Assembly: GCA_022376465.1 (NCBI GenBank)
Contig: JACDTU010000007.1
Location: 1,736,001 to 1,800,000, forward strand
DNA from: Cubamyces lactineus
Taxonomy: Eukaryota > Basidiomycota > Agaricomycetes > Polyporales > Polyporaceae
Length of the DNA: 64,000 nucleotides
Direction: 5' to 3'
Both the position numbers and the translations under genes were made by a program. Numbering within the stretch: position 1 is the stretch's first letter; the number at the start of each line of letters is the position of its first letter. A model generated the notes under the pieces. It was given only the letters and a program-made list of their open reading frames with translations, was not told the origin of the DNA and ran no database searches. Below are positions 45,693-56,703 of the stretch, one piece after another.

Positions 45693-46434
45693 TCACTGGG
45701 CTCTTGGTAGATCCAAATCCTCAGGACCAAAGCTATCTGGGAGTAGTTCTCCTATGCTAGTCTCCTTTACTCCGCCATCCGTAACACCCTCCGCTAGGCG
45801 TTGTTCATAATCGGCAGGCACCAGGAGGATGGGCATATTTTGAGCACAGAACTCCCGGATGACCTGCCGGCACATCCCACAAGGAGATATGGCCGATTTA
45901 ACGTCTCTGAGTGGTGGCCATAGGGTGTCAGTAACGCCCTCTATCTCAATAGCACTGCAGACAATGAATGACTCACGTGACGACGGCAAGTGCAGTGAAG
46001 GAACGAGTGCCTTCGCTCTGACAAGGAGTATGGTGAGGCGTGTCGTATCATTCATCTTTGATCATGGTGCGTACGACTGCTTTGACGAACGCTGTCCTTT
46101 CCGCGCAGATTGTGCCGCCTATCGTAGCTCATCAGTTCATGTTCGCGTCGTCTGACCATCACACCATCGCGGATTCACCGTAAGAGGCGTTTTCAACATT
46201 CGCGCCCTTGACGACGTCGCCAGTTGTAGTGAGCAGCGCAGCGCCCACCCTGAAGTGAGAGTATCGAGAGTATGCGAATTCCTTGGCTGCGGTAGTGGCG
46301 ACGACGATCGAGGTGGTCAGTGTAGGGTATTTGGGGCCTTAGTGGTCCCATCTCTGAGGTAGTATACCTTCGAATGCAGCCTTGATGAGACGCTCTCGGT
46401 CGGTCGGTTGTAGGGCCCATGTAGAGGCAGACAT
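45693..46434 (-). CDS. CDD1: Cytidine deaminase (about 158 aa)
   Basis: Five exons from ATG 46434. The order is: [60 protein letters not shown] with the zinc and catalytic motif [17 protein letters not shown]; and [14 protein letters not shown] with the second zinc motif PCGMC. The end holds a short extra segment ([21 protein letters not shown]). All three Cys ligands and the catalytic Glu are present, as in homotetrameric cytidine deaminases. The enzyme hydrolyses cytidine and deoxycytidine to the uridine forms in pyrimidine salvage. Length is slightly above the usual 130-145 because of the C-terminal extension. Confidence 0.92.
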
Positions 46435-46849
46435 GATGGTGGTGCTTGTAAAAAGATCTTGGCGACGATTATGAGCGCTTCGTGCTGCTTCATGTTAAGG
46501 GGTCACATAAGCGCCCTGATGTTAAGTTGTACAACCACCGTTATCCGGTGTAGGACTATGTCGTACGATGAATTCATGTGTTCAAGTGTATATGATGTGA
46601 GCGAATACATGCCACAGTATTTCTAAGATGTGTTGTCCAACCAGGTCCAACCTTCCGAGGGTAGAGCCTAGTAGAGCCCCAGGCTTGAAACCCTAACCTC
46701 GGTGGCCTGACCGGCAGTGGCCGGAAGAGGCCGAGGCGTGAGGAAATTGGCGGTCGGGCGAGCTCGTCACCGTCTCGTCCGACGCCCACCTCACTTTCAA
46801 CAGCGACCACCACTCCTCCCACCCCATCCTCCTCGCGCCTCTCTTCAGC
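46435..46849. promoter_or_regulatory. Bidirectional promoter CDD1/ATP20
   Basis: 415 bp between the divergent starts of cytidine deaminase and ATP synthase subunit g. The last 60 bp before ATP20 are C/T-rich (46775-46845). No octamer TTAGCCAC here. Confidence 0.35.
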
Positions 46850-47564
46850 ATGGTGCGCCCCATCTCCGCCCGCCTGGCGCAGGCCGTTCGTCCTCGCCGT
46901 CTCCCCCAGTCTGCCCCGCGTGTGCGCCAGCAGCAGCGTTTCGCGTCGTCGACCCCCAGCACGGAGGAGATGCAGAAAAAGGCCCAGGATGCGTTTGCGT
47001 CCGTGCAGAAGGGCCTGGGACAGGCGTTTGAGGCTGGCAAGAAGTTCCTTGGTCCCGTAGGCGAGAAGGCGGGGAACCTCCTCGGAGGTACGTGTTTTCC
47101 TTGCAATCTCCTGAAGCCGCCGACATTCTCTGCGACGCGGTGCAAGACGCGTCCAAGGCGTGCGGGTGCTTCAGGCTGGTCATCTAGCATCTGGTCGTGC
47201 CTCCATGCTGATTGGTCTTCCTCAGCCTACCGGGAGCCCCTGCAGTACAACTTCGCCGTTTTCCGCGAAGTCCTCAAGCAGGTTTACGTTGCGGAGCGTC
47301 TCCAACCCCCTCCGCTCTCTGCCTTTGCTTCGGTCTACTCGACGCTCTGGGCCCGCGCGCGTAACCCTCAGTACTGGCGCGAGCTTGCTCGATCAGGTGA
47401 TCTTACCAAGGTCGGCATCTACGCCCTCGAGGCCTACGGTATCTTCAAGGTACGCATTGTCATATTGTCCTCTCATTGAACCCTAGAGCGAACTTACCTG
47501 TAATCTTTCACAGATTGGAGAGATCCTCGGTCGCAGAAGCCTCGTCGGTTATAACATCCAATAG
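46850..47564 (+). CDS. ATP20: Mitochondrial F1Fo-ATP synthase subunit g (170 aa)
   Basis: Three exons (46850-47087, 47226-47449, 47514-47564) join in frame to 170 residues. The N-terminus is Arg-rich and lacks acidic residues (PISARLAQAVRPRRLPQSAP), a mitochondrial presequence. Then come AFASVQKGLGQAFEAGKKFL, the conserved block NFAVFREVLKQVYVAERLQPP, ARNPQYWRELA, and the membrane helix KVGIYALEAYGIFKIGEILG with its GxxxG-type spacing, ending RRSLVGYNIQ. Subunit g sits in the inner membrane and, with subunit e, drives ATP synthase dimerisation and crista shape. Confidence 0.93.
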
Positions 47565-47966
47565 ACCGGTACTATTTTGCCCCGTGTTGTAGATCGCTCT
47601 AATATGTGTGCGCTCGTCCATGCGTCCTTTCCTTGAAACTCGCTAGTTCGACGAGATTTTCTTGACCACAATCGTCGGCGGCATGCGTGTACTGAATGAT
47701 GTCAAGGTGCTTGCGGTGGTGTGTCTTACTGTGCGTAAGGGCGCTCATTGGAGGTTCAAGCGCACGACCGCAGCAATCGAAGCTTGCAGCTACTGCAGGA
47801 AGTGCGGCGAGTGCTGCAGGACATGTATGTGTTACGTGACCTACTGCAGTTGCTGCAGTACAGTGCTGTTATATACCTACTTGACCAGCACGATTCGTGC
47901 GATTCCGCCGATCCAAACTCCTCCGCCAATCTCACTCACAACTTATAGTCCACCCCACTCGCCTGC
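47565..47966. other. Intergenic, ATP20 to F-box gene
   Basis: A run of CTGCAG-type repeats lies at 47785-47865. No supported gene. Confidence 0.35.
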
Positions 47967-49959
47967 ATGATCATGGCCTCGCAGCAAACCCCCTGGTCTC
48001 CCCAATTGCTCGATACTCTGGCGCTTGTATCGAGACAGGAGCTACGCGAGCTCAGGTGGGTTGTAGGCACGTTTCCACTGGCGATACCGCGCTGAATCTG
48101 AGAAATTGCTGCTTTGATTGTCTAGTCCAGAAACGGTGCGTCAAGAACATCTAATATTGCCCTTCCGCACGCTGACGATCATTCCTGAAGCTTCGTGGAC
48201 TAGATGAGACCCTCCGCAAGCTGCAGTCATCCGTTTCTCATCAACTTGGCGAGACGAGGCCCATTAACAGGCTTCCGCGGGAGATTCTTCTTCGCATATT
48301 CCAAGACGTACGCTCTCAGGAAGCAGCCCCTTTGCCTCCAATGCACGGATACTACATCGACTTCCCGCTAACCACTAACATTGGACCGCCGCTGCCGCCG
48401 GACACCCGTTCTCTCATATCAGTCACGCACGTATGCCATCGATGGCGGGATACTGCATTGTCGTCCCCAACGCTCTGGGCGGATGTAGTTGCCACCTCGG
48501 CTTCAGCCGCGCGCGCATTTGTGTCGCGTGCGCGCAACCTACCTATGCGAGTACATGTCACAGTCACGGGCTCGAAGCTGTCCAGGTTCCAGAGGAAGGC
48601 GCTCCAGTATCTCCTTCCTCATATACGAGGGCTCGTTCTCCGCCTTCGATACCGCGCTGAGATCCAGCTCTTCCAGCCAATCCTCTCGAAGCTCGCGACG
48701 TCGTTGGTCCACTTGGGAATAGTGGTCCGTTCAGAGGATCCATATGGTCAAGGGCCATGGACGCCCAGATTCCGTGACGGGTACCATCTTTTTGGCCAGG
48801 AAGTGAGCTCCCTGAAGTCATTGGCGATCGTATCGCCGGAAGAGCTCATCCCCAACGGCCATTTTCCTCACCTATGCGAACTAACCATTCATCAACCGCA
48901 CTTCTCCGGCCCATCCTCTACGCCTCAGGCTCTGGCCCGCTTCTTATCCCATACCCCCGGCGTTGAGCGACTCCTTCTCGTGTCTCCCATAATGTCAACA
49001 GTCCTCCCTCTCATCGGTCATGATCTTCGGTTACCCCGGTTACGCATCATCCGCGTTCATGTACCGCGGCACAGAGAAGCCTCCACTTTCATCGACTCTC
49101 AAGCTACGCGTTTATTCTCTGGCCCTGAAGCTTTGTCTGGATCGATGGGAGATGTCGGTTCATATGGATACACCATCCGTGGACGATCCCGGGAACTTGG
49201 AGCAACGGGGTGCGTGGTGGAGCTTGTATCACATGCTCTATCAGGATCCTCGCTCTTTTGGCCCATCAGTCCCTATCCCGCAGTCTACTCGCCCCCGAGT
49301 TCTCCTTGGTTTGCTCACGGCGTCAAGTCCTTGCGGATCACGCGCGGATCATTTGCTCCAACTCATCGACCTCTACAATTATGTCCACATCATCCAAAGT
49401 ATACAAAATGAGAAAGTCTGGCCAATCCTTCCTTGCGCTGTTTGGTACGATGCCTGCGTTGGAGAAGCTCGTGGTCCGTGCGACGACATGCGATGTTGTT
49501 CTGCCCGACCTTTGCTCCAAACTTGTTGTGAACCCACCGCATGGTTGCCCTTCTCTGCACACATTAATCTTCTCCGTCCTACGTCCTTGTTGTGCACTCG
49601 AAGACCTCCAAATGCTCTTCAGAGCGACTACACTTCGGGCCGCGCTGAACCTAGGAAGTCCTCTAAAACGCTTGCTCATCTGTAGCCCTACCCATACAGG
49701 ACCCGACTACTCGATGTACGACTGTCACGGCGTCGAATGGATGACGTTCTCAAGTTCGGATGCTGGATCGTCGAATCCGGATAGCATGTGGACGGAGTGG
49801 AACGCGGAATTGACTAGGGACGCTCAGCTAGACCCGGATGGTGATGGGCCTATATGGGGGGAGCTAAATTACGACCAGGCGTGGGCTGCGTGCGCACTTG
49901 GAGATATGGAATGCGGGCGTTCGAGATTTGCGAAGGTTGGAGTGTCCATCAGGTCGTGA
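47967..49959 (+). CDS. F-box protein; reading frame changes in second half
   Basis: From ATG 47967 there is a short N-terminal exon (MIMASQQTPWSPQLLD), a small second exon, then a long exon opening with LRGLDETLRKLQSSV and the F-box itself: INRLPREILLRIFQDV, then LISVTHVCHRWRDTALSSPT and LWADVV. This is the typical basidiomycete F-box (Skp1-binding) start, followed by Leu-rich sequence as in LRR-type substrate receptors. After about 49060 the likely frame moves (LRVYSLALKLCLDRWEM) and again near 49400-49430 (SFLALFGTMPALEKLVVRA), then stays open to the TGA at 49957-49959. The two shifts can be bridged by introns only if those are 43 and about 34 bp, shorter than others here. So it may be a damaged gene. 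Known role: substrate choice for SCF ubiquitin ligases. Confidence 0.65.
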
Positions 49960-50099
49960 CAATCTTGCTACTTATACGGCCTTGCTATGCGATTTTGACT
50001 CGGTTGTTGGTGTCAGGAGGGTTACTGAATTGATTACATCGATGCGCTTACTAGCTATAGCATGCTTCGTTCTTTCGCCTCGTTTAGATGCTTAGATAG

Positions 50100-50450
50100 C
50101 ATAGGAAATCTCATCGCGTTGAGAGCTTCGCTGGGCCAAATGCCTATGCAGTACGATGTGCCACTGGAGCTTCGGCCATGGCGCGTGGTCCGGTCGGGCC
50201 GGACATTGTTTACGGAATGGATTAAGGGTATGGTTCACTGACGCCCGTCGGACTGCCACGGCCCGTCTGCCGCCGCTTTTAGACCCCGAACACTTCTCCT
50301 TGGGTATTTATCAAAAATACCTCGGACCGTCGTCTCAGTATGATGTTCCTTCCCTTGCCGCGCGAGACTGGTCTCTCTCCCCCATTGGTTTGACACGCTC
50401 TGCTCTGCCTTGTCTTCGAGCTCCTCCGAGACCTACACCTATTCTGCCAT
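50100..50450 (+). pseudogene. Fragment of an unidentified gene, copy 1 of an inverted pair
   Basis: An exon-like stretch reads QYDVPLELRPWRVV and LFTEWIKG, then a 53 bp GT-AG intron ending TTTTAG near 50281, then DPEHFSLGIYQKYL. The same sequence lies inverted at 52.1-52.45 kb with about 85-90% likeness. I do not recognise the family. Nothing joins the fragment to a start or a stop in a full model. Confidence 0.4.
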
Positions 50451-51440
50451 GCCCAGGTAGCCGACAGCAACCAAGCAACGACTGCTAGGACGCGCTGCCC
50501 CTCGTCCTGCCCACGACAGGTACGACGTGAGGGGCTCGACCGCCACCTCCTCCTTCTGCCGACTTGCTAATGCGACCCAGGACGACGAGAGCGAGGGACG
50601 ATAAGGGTATCGAGGGTGAGGACGACGAGGACGAGCGATCGCTCGTCCTCTGCTCGACGACCCACCACCATCAACACCTTGGCCACGACGACAAGGAAAC
50701 AGCGAGGACACGCTGCCCCTCATTCTGCGTACGACACAACGTGAGTGGTGAGGACCATCGCACGCAGCTCCTCATCGCGTCAGGGCACGAAGCTCCATTC
50801 AGCGGTGCGGGACATCTCGCATGTGTCTGTGCACGGCCAGGCTCAAGCCAGAAGGCTACCGGGTGTCACTGTGTGTGCATTCGACCGCCGCGGAACGGTC
50901 CGAAGGGGCGCACCGCAAGTACTCAACACGCACGCCCTCCGTCGACTCGCTCCGAGCTGTCTTCCCTCTGCTGTCACGCACCCACCGGAAATCCGCCTGT
51001 CGCGTCTCAGGCCGGTGGTGGACCCCTGGTGGTGCACCTCCAGGCATTGCACAATGTCTTTTTAGCCTGATACAAACCAGATGCAACACAAATCAGACAC
51101 GACACAGGAGGCGAGCTCAGATCCTCAACAAGGGTGACACACCTGAACGAGTGCGAGGTGCCTACTACTTACTCTACACGCATGCGCGACATCAAAGCTG
51201 ACTCACACACAAACAATTACTAGGACACTCTGACAAAGGCACTGCAGTTTGTGCGGCACGAATGTAAAGTACGCGCTCAATGAGGGGACACTCCGTGTGG
51301 ATTGACTGGGCCCCAGGGCGATTAGATGTGTATGGAGACATTCTTGGGCGCTTATTTTCGAATCCTTTCACTGTCTTGTATTTTCCTCCTCAACATGTCA
51401 CTCAATGTTATGTATCTACAAGTCTTCCTGGACACAGGTA
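50451..51440. other. Intergenic, no supported gene
   Basis: Overlapping short frames only. A palindromic CGATCGCTCGTCC area near 50630-50650 is of low complexity. Confidence 0.3.
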
Positions 51441-51811
51441 CTACCTTGTAGGAAACAACATATAGTTCCCCAAACATAGTAGCATAGAGCGCGAAGCCGC
51501 TCTCGACGTCTGAACGTGACGGCTGATCTTGCGGCGGTGTGCAGACGACCCGTGCTGCTGACCCCGACATAGCGTGGCTCCTGGGTCAAGCTGGTACACG
51601 AGACCGAGAGATTCGCGCATGTGAGAAGATGCAGCTTCTTGCTCGCTGCACGTGGGATCCACCCAAATCCCTCGGAATAGGCGTTCTGCAGCAAATGTAT
51701 GCTTTATGAAATAGGCACGCTCAGGCATGATGAACGCAGCAGGTTGGTGCAAGATAGTTGAGGGAGGTTGTGAGCAGTCGAAACGACTTGCGACGACGAC
51801 CGACTTACGGC

Positions 51812-51827
51812 GAATGTCAATGTCGTC
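51812..51827. repeat. 16 bp target-site duplication, 5' side of retrocopy
   Basis: GAATGTCAATGTCGTC, repeated exactly at 52122-52137. Confidence 0.8.
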
Positions 51828-52121
51828 TCGTCCATCGAGGACCTCCTGAACTCGCTCGACCCCTTCTACGACATTCAGCAATTCCTGACAGACAACCCCT
51901 CAGCACTGTCGTTCGAGGACCTGCCGGATGCATAGCCTCAGCAGGCCCGTGGCAACTCTCGAAGTTCGAATGCCATTCGGAGATCACGCGGCAACGCACC
52001 TCAACGGTGTGCTGGCAGCACGAATACTCATTCCCCCCCCCCCTCCGAGCAGACGGCTGAACAAGCACTGCGTGTACCGTATTGCATGTAACGTAGGATA
52101 CCCCGGAACTTAAAAAAAAAA
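51828..52121 (+). mobile_element. 5'-truncated poly(A) retrocopy of an unknown transcript (294 bp)
   Basis: The insert lies between two exact 16 bp direct repeats and ends in a run of A (52112-52121). It opens in frame with SSIEDLLNSLDPFYDIQQFL and goes on TDNPSALSFEDLPDA to a TAG at 51933-51935, followed by about 175 bp of 3' UTR-like sequence containing a 12 bp C run. This is the structure of an mRNA 3' end copied back by LINE machinery: target duplication, 5' truncation, coding end, UTR, poly(A). The parent gene is not in this window. It could instead be the 3' end of a non-autonomous retroelement. Confidence 0.75.
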
Positions 52122-52137
52122 GAATGTCAATGTCGTC
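52122..52137. repeat. 16 bp target-site duplication, poly(A) side of retrocopy
   Basis: Exact copy of 51812-51827 in the same orientation. Confidence 0.8.
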
Positions 52138-52740
52138 ATACTGAGACGCTGTCTGGTTCGGTCAAGGTATTCTGATAAATACCCGAGGAGAAGTGTTCGG
52201 GGTCCAAGAGCCGCGGCACACGGGCCGTGGCAGTCCGATGGGCGTCAGTGAACCATACCCTTAATCCATTCCGTAATTGTTTGTTCAAGTGGTCGCAAGG
52301 GGAGCCAGCTCACTGCGCAACGGTCGTCCACGCGGAGCCGTAGTAGCAAGATGTATGAACATGTAGTCGTAACACTACGTTCAGCCACTATAGCAACTCT
52401 GACTGGGACTGAGGTCGCTATCAGGCCCATGGCCTGCATTGTACATCATTGCGGTGAGCGTATACTACTGATGCTGATTGGTACACTATGTCCCGCCGGT
52501 GACCCTATCGCTTGGACCGCTGTCAGTCTACTGAATGAATGCGGAGGAGCAATCTAGGACAAAGCGACAATACTTTATCCCAACAATAATATGCAGCTTA
52601 GCACAACAACGGGGCGATGTCTCCATATATGAGTCTGCAGTGCAGACGCTATCCTTTGTTACCTGAATTCAACCTCCGAATGGCCCAAGCGCGGGAGAGG
52701 TAGTACGGTTATTGCGCAGGTTTCGAACATGCGCGCTCCA

Positions 52741-52790
52741 GTGGCTAACCTCCCTCCTCCTCACGGTGGCTAAACACCCGGGACTTGCCG
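52741..52790 (+). promoter_or_regulatory. FunK1-1 promoter: two octamers and CCGGGACTTGCCG
   Basis: GTGGCTAA occurs at 52741-52748 and 52766-52773. The 13-mer CCGGGACTTGCCG follows at 52778-52790, 117 bp before the start codon. The same 13-mer lies at 59391-59403, 108 bp before the start of the second FunK1 gene. Confidence 0.6.
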
Positions 52791-52906
52791 CCCGTGAGTT
52801 CGTTCGTCTGGCTTCACCCAACTCTTCCTTTCTCCGACCACACACACCCATCACTACTCTTCCCTCCCCCAATCCTACCGACCCAGTTCGTAGGACGACG
52901 ATTGCG

Positions 52907-55507
52907 ATGTCTTGTTCTACTGCTGGGCGTTCCCCAGACGGCAACAGTGCGTCCTTTCTGGGATAGTGTTGACGGGGGAATATGGTGCTGACGTGCTCCA
53001 GATTGTCAAGACTGGTACCAGCGAATCCGGGCACGTTCTTTCGTATATGAGAAGCCGGTACAAGACTACCTGAGGACGTTCCTTCCATGCAAGGTTCCGT
53101 GCAACCTCAAATCACCTCATCGTGCTCTCGTGAAGGATTGGCAAGCTACGATTCCTCCGGCAACACTCGACAGTATCTGGCTGGTATGTACCTATTCATC
53201 CTCATATTCATATGATGCATGCACCTTCTGACTGGGATTGTAAGGGGTGGATGTTGCAATACACAGTCGAAGACTTCCCAAAGGGAAGGAAGCCCTTATT
53301 TCATGACTTGGACGGGGAGCCTATAGTCTTCCCATTCTCGAGGTCGCATCATGCCGGGCAAGTGGACGTTGTAATGACTTTCCCTGGGCAACCCAGCCCG
53401 CCGATTCGCAGCTGGGATTGGTCGAAGATCGCGATGAATGTCAGTAATACTCTGGTTGACCCCTTCGGTGAACGCGCAGAGTGTACTGCAGAAGCGCAGG
53501 ATAGCGCTCTTGCCTGGCTTGTGATCAACTCTCGGAACTTGATGCTTGCCCACGGCCTTCTTGCGGCCTACTCCCTCGTCTTCTTCCGCGGCTCATTCCG
53601 CATCGTCCGCCTGGACCACGTATGCATTCTTGCATCTCAGCCGATACAAATCGGGCGGGCAAGTGGCGTCAAAATCCTCAGAGAGTTTCTCTGGAGGTTG
53701 GTCCATCCCTGGGAAGGAGATGCCGGTTCTATCGTTGGATGCGACCCCACGCTGAAGAAGATGTCGGCCTCCGACGAGACATGGCTGCGCAGACAACTCG
53801 GCGACGAGGCTCGGGAGCTCCTACACGGCGTGAACCTGAGCGACGGCCGACTCGCGAAGGTTTGGGACGACGGTGATGACGCGAGGCCTCCCAAGACCTT
53901 CCTCCTCTTCAAGCTCATCGACGTGGGCGCACGACTCTTCTCGAGGAATACGATGGTCTGGCTTGGCATCGAAGACACTCGCACTGGAGACCCCGCTGTC
54001 GACGACCTGGTGAGGGACAGGCCAGTGCTCCGTGTGATAAAGGAAGCGTGGAACCCTGTCGGGACGGCGGCTGAGCTGAAATGCTACGATCGTCTCAAGG
54101 CCACGATTCCGGAGGACGAGTGGCAAGGCTTACCGAAACGCCTGCATGGTGGAGATCTTGGTGAGAGAGACGTCCGGCGATGGAACACCGCTCGTGCGGG
54201 GCAGCCATGGCCCGGTGAAGACGATCTTCTCGCGTACGGGACGCCTACAGAGAGGTCAATCATCACCCGATTCAAGAGGGAGAACGTCCCGCATCCGTTG
54301 CACAGGACCTTCACTCTCAGGCTCAGCGGAGCCACAACCAACAAGGGCATCTCTGAAACTGAGGAACGGACCCATGTGCGATTCGTTGTTGACGTAGTCG
54401 GACGCTCGCTTCGAAACTTCAAGACGACCAAGGAGCTTGTCGCCGCATTCCGCGACGCGATACAAGGTGAGAGCAACTGGCTTAGGGATAGTTTATAGAC
54501 TGTGGTTGACAGCATACTGCACAGGACATCGTCTCGCTATGCGGTACGGAGGCATCCTTCACAGAGACATTAGCGCAGGAAACATCCTGATCGTTGACCG
54601 TCCCATTCCCGGACGTCCTGAGTCCAAAGGCGTATTGCATGACTTCGATATCAGCTGGATCCTTTCTGAGCCGCCGCCCGAAGGCTCTCGTCTCGATGAA
54701 TCCAACACCATAGCTTCACAGCTCGTCAGGCTCGAAGCTGATGCCGACAAAGTCGAAGACCTGAAGGACACTTACGTGAGTCCTTTCCCTGAGCCACAAG
54801 AAATTGGTAGGAGCTTACAACGCCGATCTTAGGGAACGGGTGCCTTCTTCGCACTCGACGTCCTCAGAGGCATTTGTGCCCGGAAGTACGTCCGCCGTAC
54901 ATTCCAGCAGGACTTGGAATCATTCTACTGGGTCTTGCTCTCGGTGGTGTTCGAGTTCGTGGCTTATACCGACTCGCTCGACGCCTACAAGCCTTGGCGC
55001 GAGTTATTCCACGACAGGTACAAGACAATGGCGGAGGCCAAGGAGAAATGGCTTCTGCAAGCGTCGGATCGCCTTACCATCGACGACAACGGGCCTCTCA
55101 CCGAGCTGATGGCCTCATTCGCGAAGCTCGTTGCGCAGGCAAGCTACTCCCGCTGGTCGGGGAAGAAGAGGAAGCCTCTCAAGTATGACACCGTCCTCGA
55201 ACTCTTCGACAAGGTGCTCGCGCGCGACGACTGGCCCCTCAACGATCCAGCTGTCAGGTACGACATGAGGCCTCAGAAGCGACCTTCAGTGCAGAAGCCC
55301 AAGGCCGAGTCGAGAAGCAACGTTGAGCCTCCCGCTAGCATCGTCGCGGATGCTCCCCGCAGCAACGCTCTCAAGCGTCAACGGGATGACGATAGCAACG
55401 TGGAGACGAAGAGCCGATCTGTAGTCAGTGCGGAACCATCCCGAGATGACACGCCGTCTATAGTGTACTCCATACTGAGCAGGCGTCCGAAACGACCAAG
55501 GATCTAG
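52907..55507 (+). CDS. FunK1 protein kinase, copy 1 (789 aa)
   Basis: Five exons (52907-52946, 53002-53183, 53245-54466, 54525-54775, 54833-55507) join in frame to 789 residues. The N-terminal part has VQDYLRTFLPCKVPC and the FunK1-typical block NSRNLMLAHGLLAAYSLVFF, RIVRLDHVCI. The catalytic loop is GGILHRDISAGNILIVDRPI (HRD-x4-N) and the metal-binding site is DFD (GVLHDFDISW) in place of DFG. The C-lobe has DLESFYWVLLSVVFEFV and ARDDWPLND. A basic tail (RRPKRPRI) suggests nuclear location. FunK1 kinases are a fungus-specific, expanded group, best known in multicellular basidiomycetes. HRD, Asn and Asp are kept, so it may be active; the glycine-rich loop is not obvious. A paralogue lies at 59.5 kb. 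Confidence 0.85.
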
Positions 55508-56703
55508 GAGGGCTCTGCGGATGACATACCCGCTGCGGAATGAACTATTTCTCAAGATCCAGTACGTCGTGTGCTTCGATGGTGCTGGACAACCGGAGGT
55601 GCTGCGCTGCGATCATGCCGTAGAAGACCACCATGAATCACGGAGAAGAAGGGAGGTATTTCGAGGACAAATACACCATCGTATCTGTATAATTTACTTG
55701 TAATATCGTACCAAGCTGTCGGTTGTGTTGTCGAATTGGAGCTCTTGTTGTTTGCCAGAGAGTTTAAATGCCAACATTTCAGCACCCGCATATCGAGGAA
55801 CGCGTGTAGAGGAAGTACAACGACGCGTTCCTTCGCTGCTCTGCACACCCTACTTAGTAGATATTGACGTACAGAATTCATTTGGACTCCTCCCAGCGAC
55901 TACTACGACACATGTGCGGCAAGTGGGATAATGTGACGGAGATTAACGATAGAAGATGGCATGCAATTAACGGTGGACAGTGAAGTATGTTCAAGAAGAG
56001 AGAGCAAGCAGGACAAAGAAAAGCAGAGAAAGCGCGACAGAGAACAACGAAAACAGCGAAAAGAATAAGGGAGGAATAATGATATACTACATGCAAATCG
56101 TGAAGGTCGTGAAGAATTCGTGAGAGTTCAAGGACGTGGATGGGAATGTTAACAATGAAAGAAGAGGGTCGCCCAACGCTGTGACGTTGCACAGGTCAGG
56201 TAGTTCAGGGCCTTCAGCCCAGGATGTCGCCTACAGTATCGTGAGCAGTCGAGGGTGGATAGGGATGGAGCAATGTTCGGTGTCCGCATGCAGGGAAGAG
56301 AGACATAGTCCCATCAAACAGGCAGGTGTCCGGGTGCGCGTATCGCGACGAAACCGAGGAGGAACAGGCGTAGTAGGGTGTCGCGTTGAATCCGCAGAGG
56401 AGAGAAGGAGGGGTGTCGCCGGAGTGTAGATGTACAGATATACAGGAAGACATCAGGGAGAATGTGATGGGTCGAGAAAGTCATTTGAAGCTTGGTTTTC
56501 ATCGTACGCAAGCCGACGTTTTCTTTGCCATGAGCGTGTTCGGGATACCCGATGACCGAGTGCGAAGGAAGGGCACCATCAGTCGTAGTAGGGCAAGGGC
56601 TCGGTGTACTCGATACCAAAGCGCGAGCATTCGTTGTATACGCTGCGACACAGACGTGATAAGCTACGAGATGTTTCACCGCTTGGCGAAATAATCCATG
56701 TAC
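55508..56703. other. Intergenic, no supported gene
   Basis: 3' flank of FunK1-1 and 3' flank of the convergent gene E. An A/G-rich stretch lies at 55980-56080. Nothing else supported. Confidence 0.4.

Larger units (their letters stand above)
51441..52440 (-). pseudogene. Fragment of the same unidentified gene, copy 2, split by a retrocopy
   Basis: Minus-strand reading gives LRPLEQTITEWIKG, an intron at the place seen in copy 1, DPEHFSSGIYQN, then a frameshift. After removal of the 294 bp insert the frame continues DDIDIRRKSVVVASRFDC and MPERAYFIKHTFAAERLF to DPTCSEQEAASSHMRES. The open downstream part suggests that this was once a longer gene. Two breaks, the frameshift near 52170 and the insertion, mark it as dead. 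Family unknown. Confidence 0.45.
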
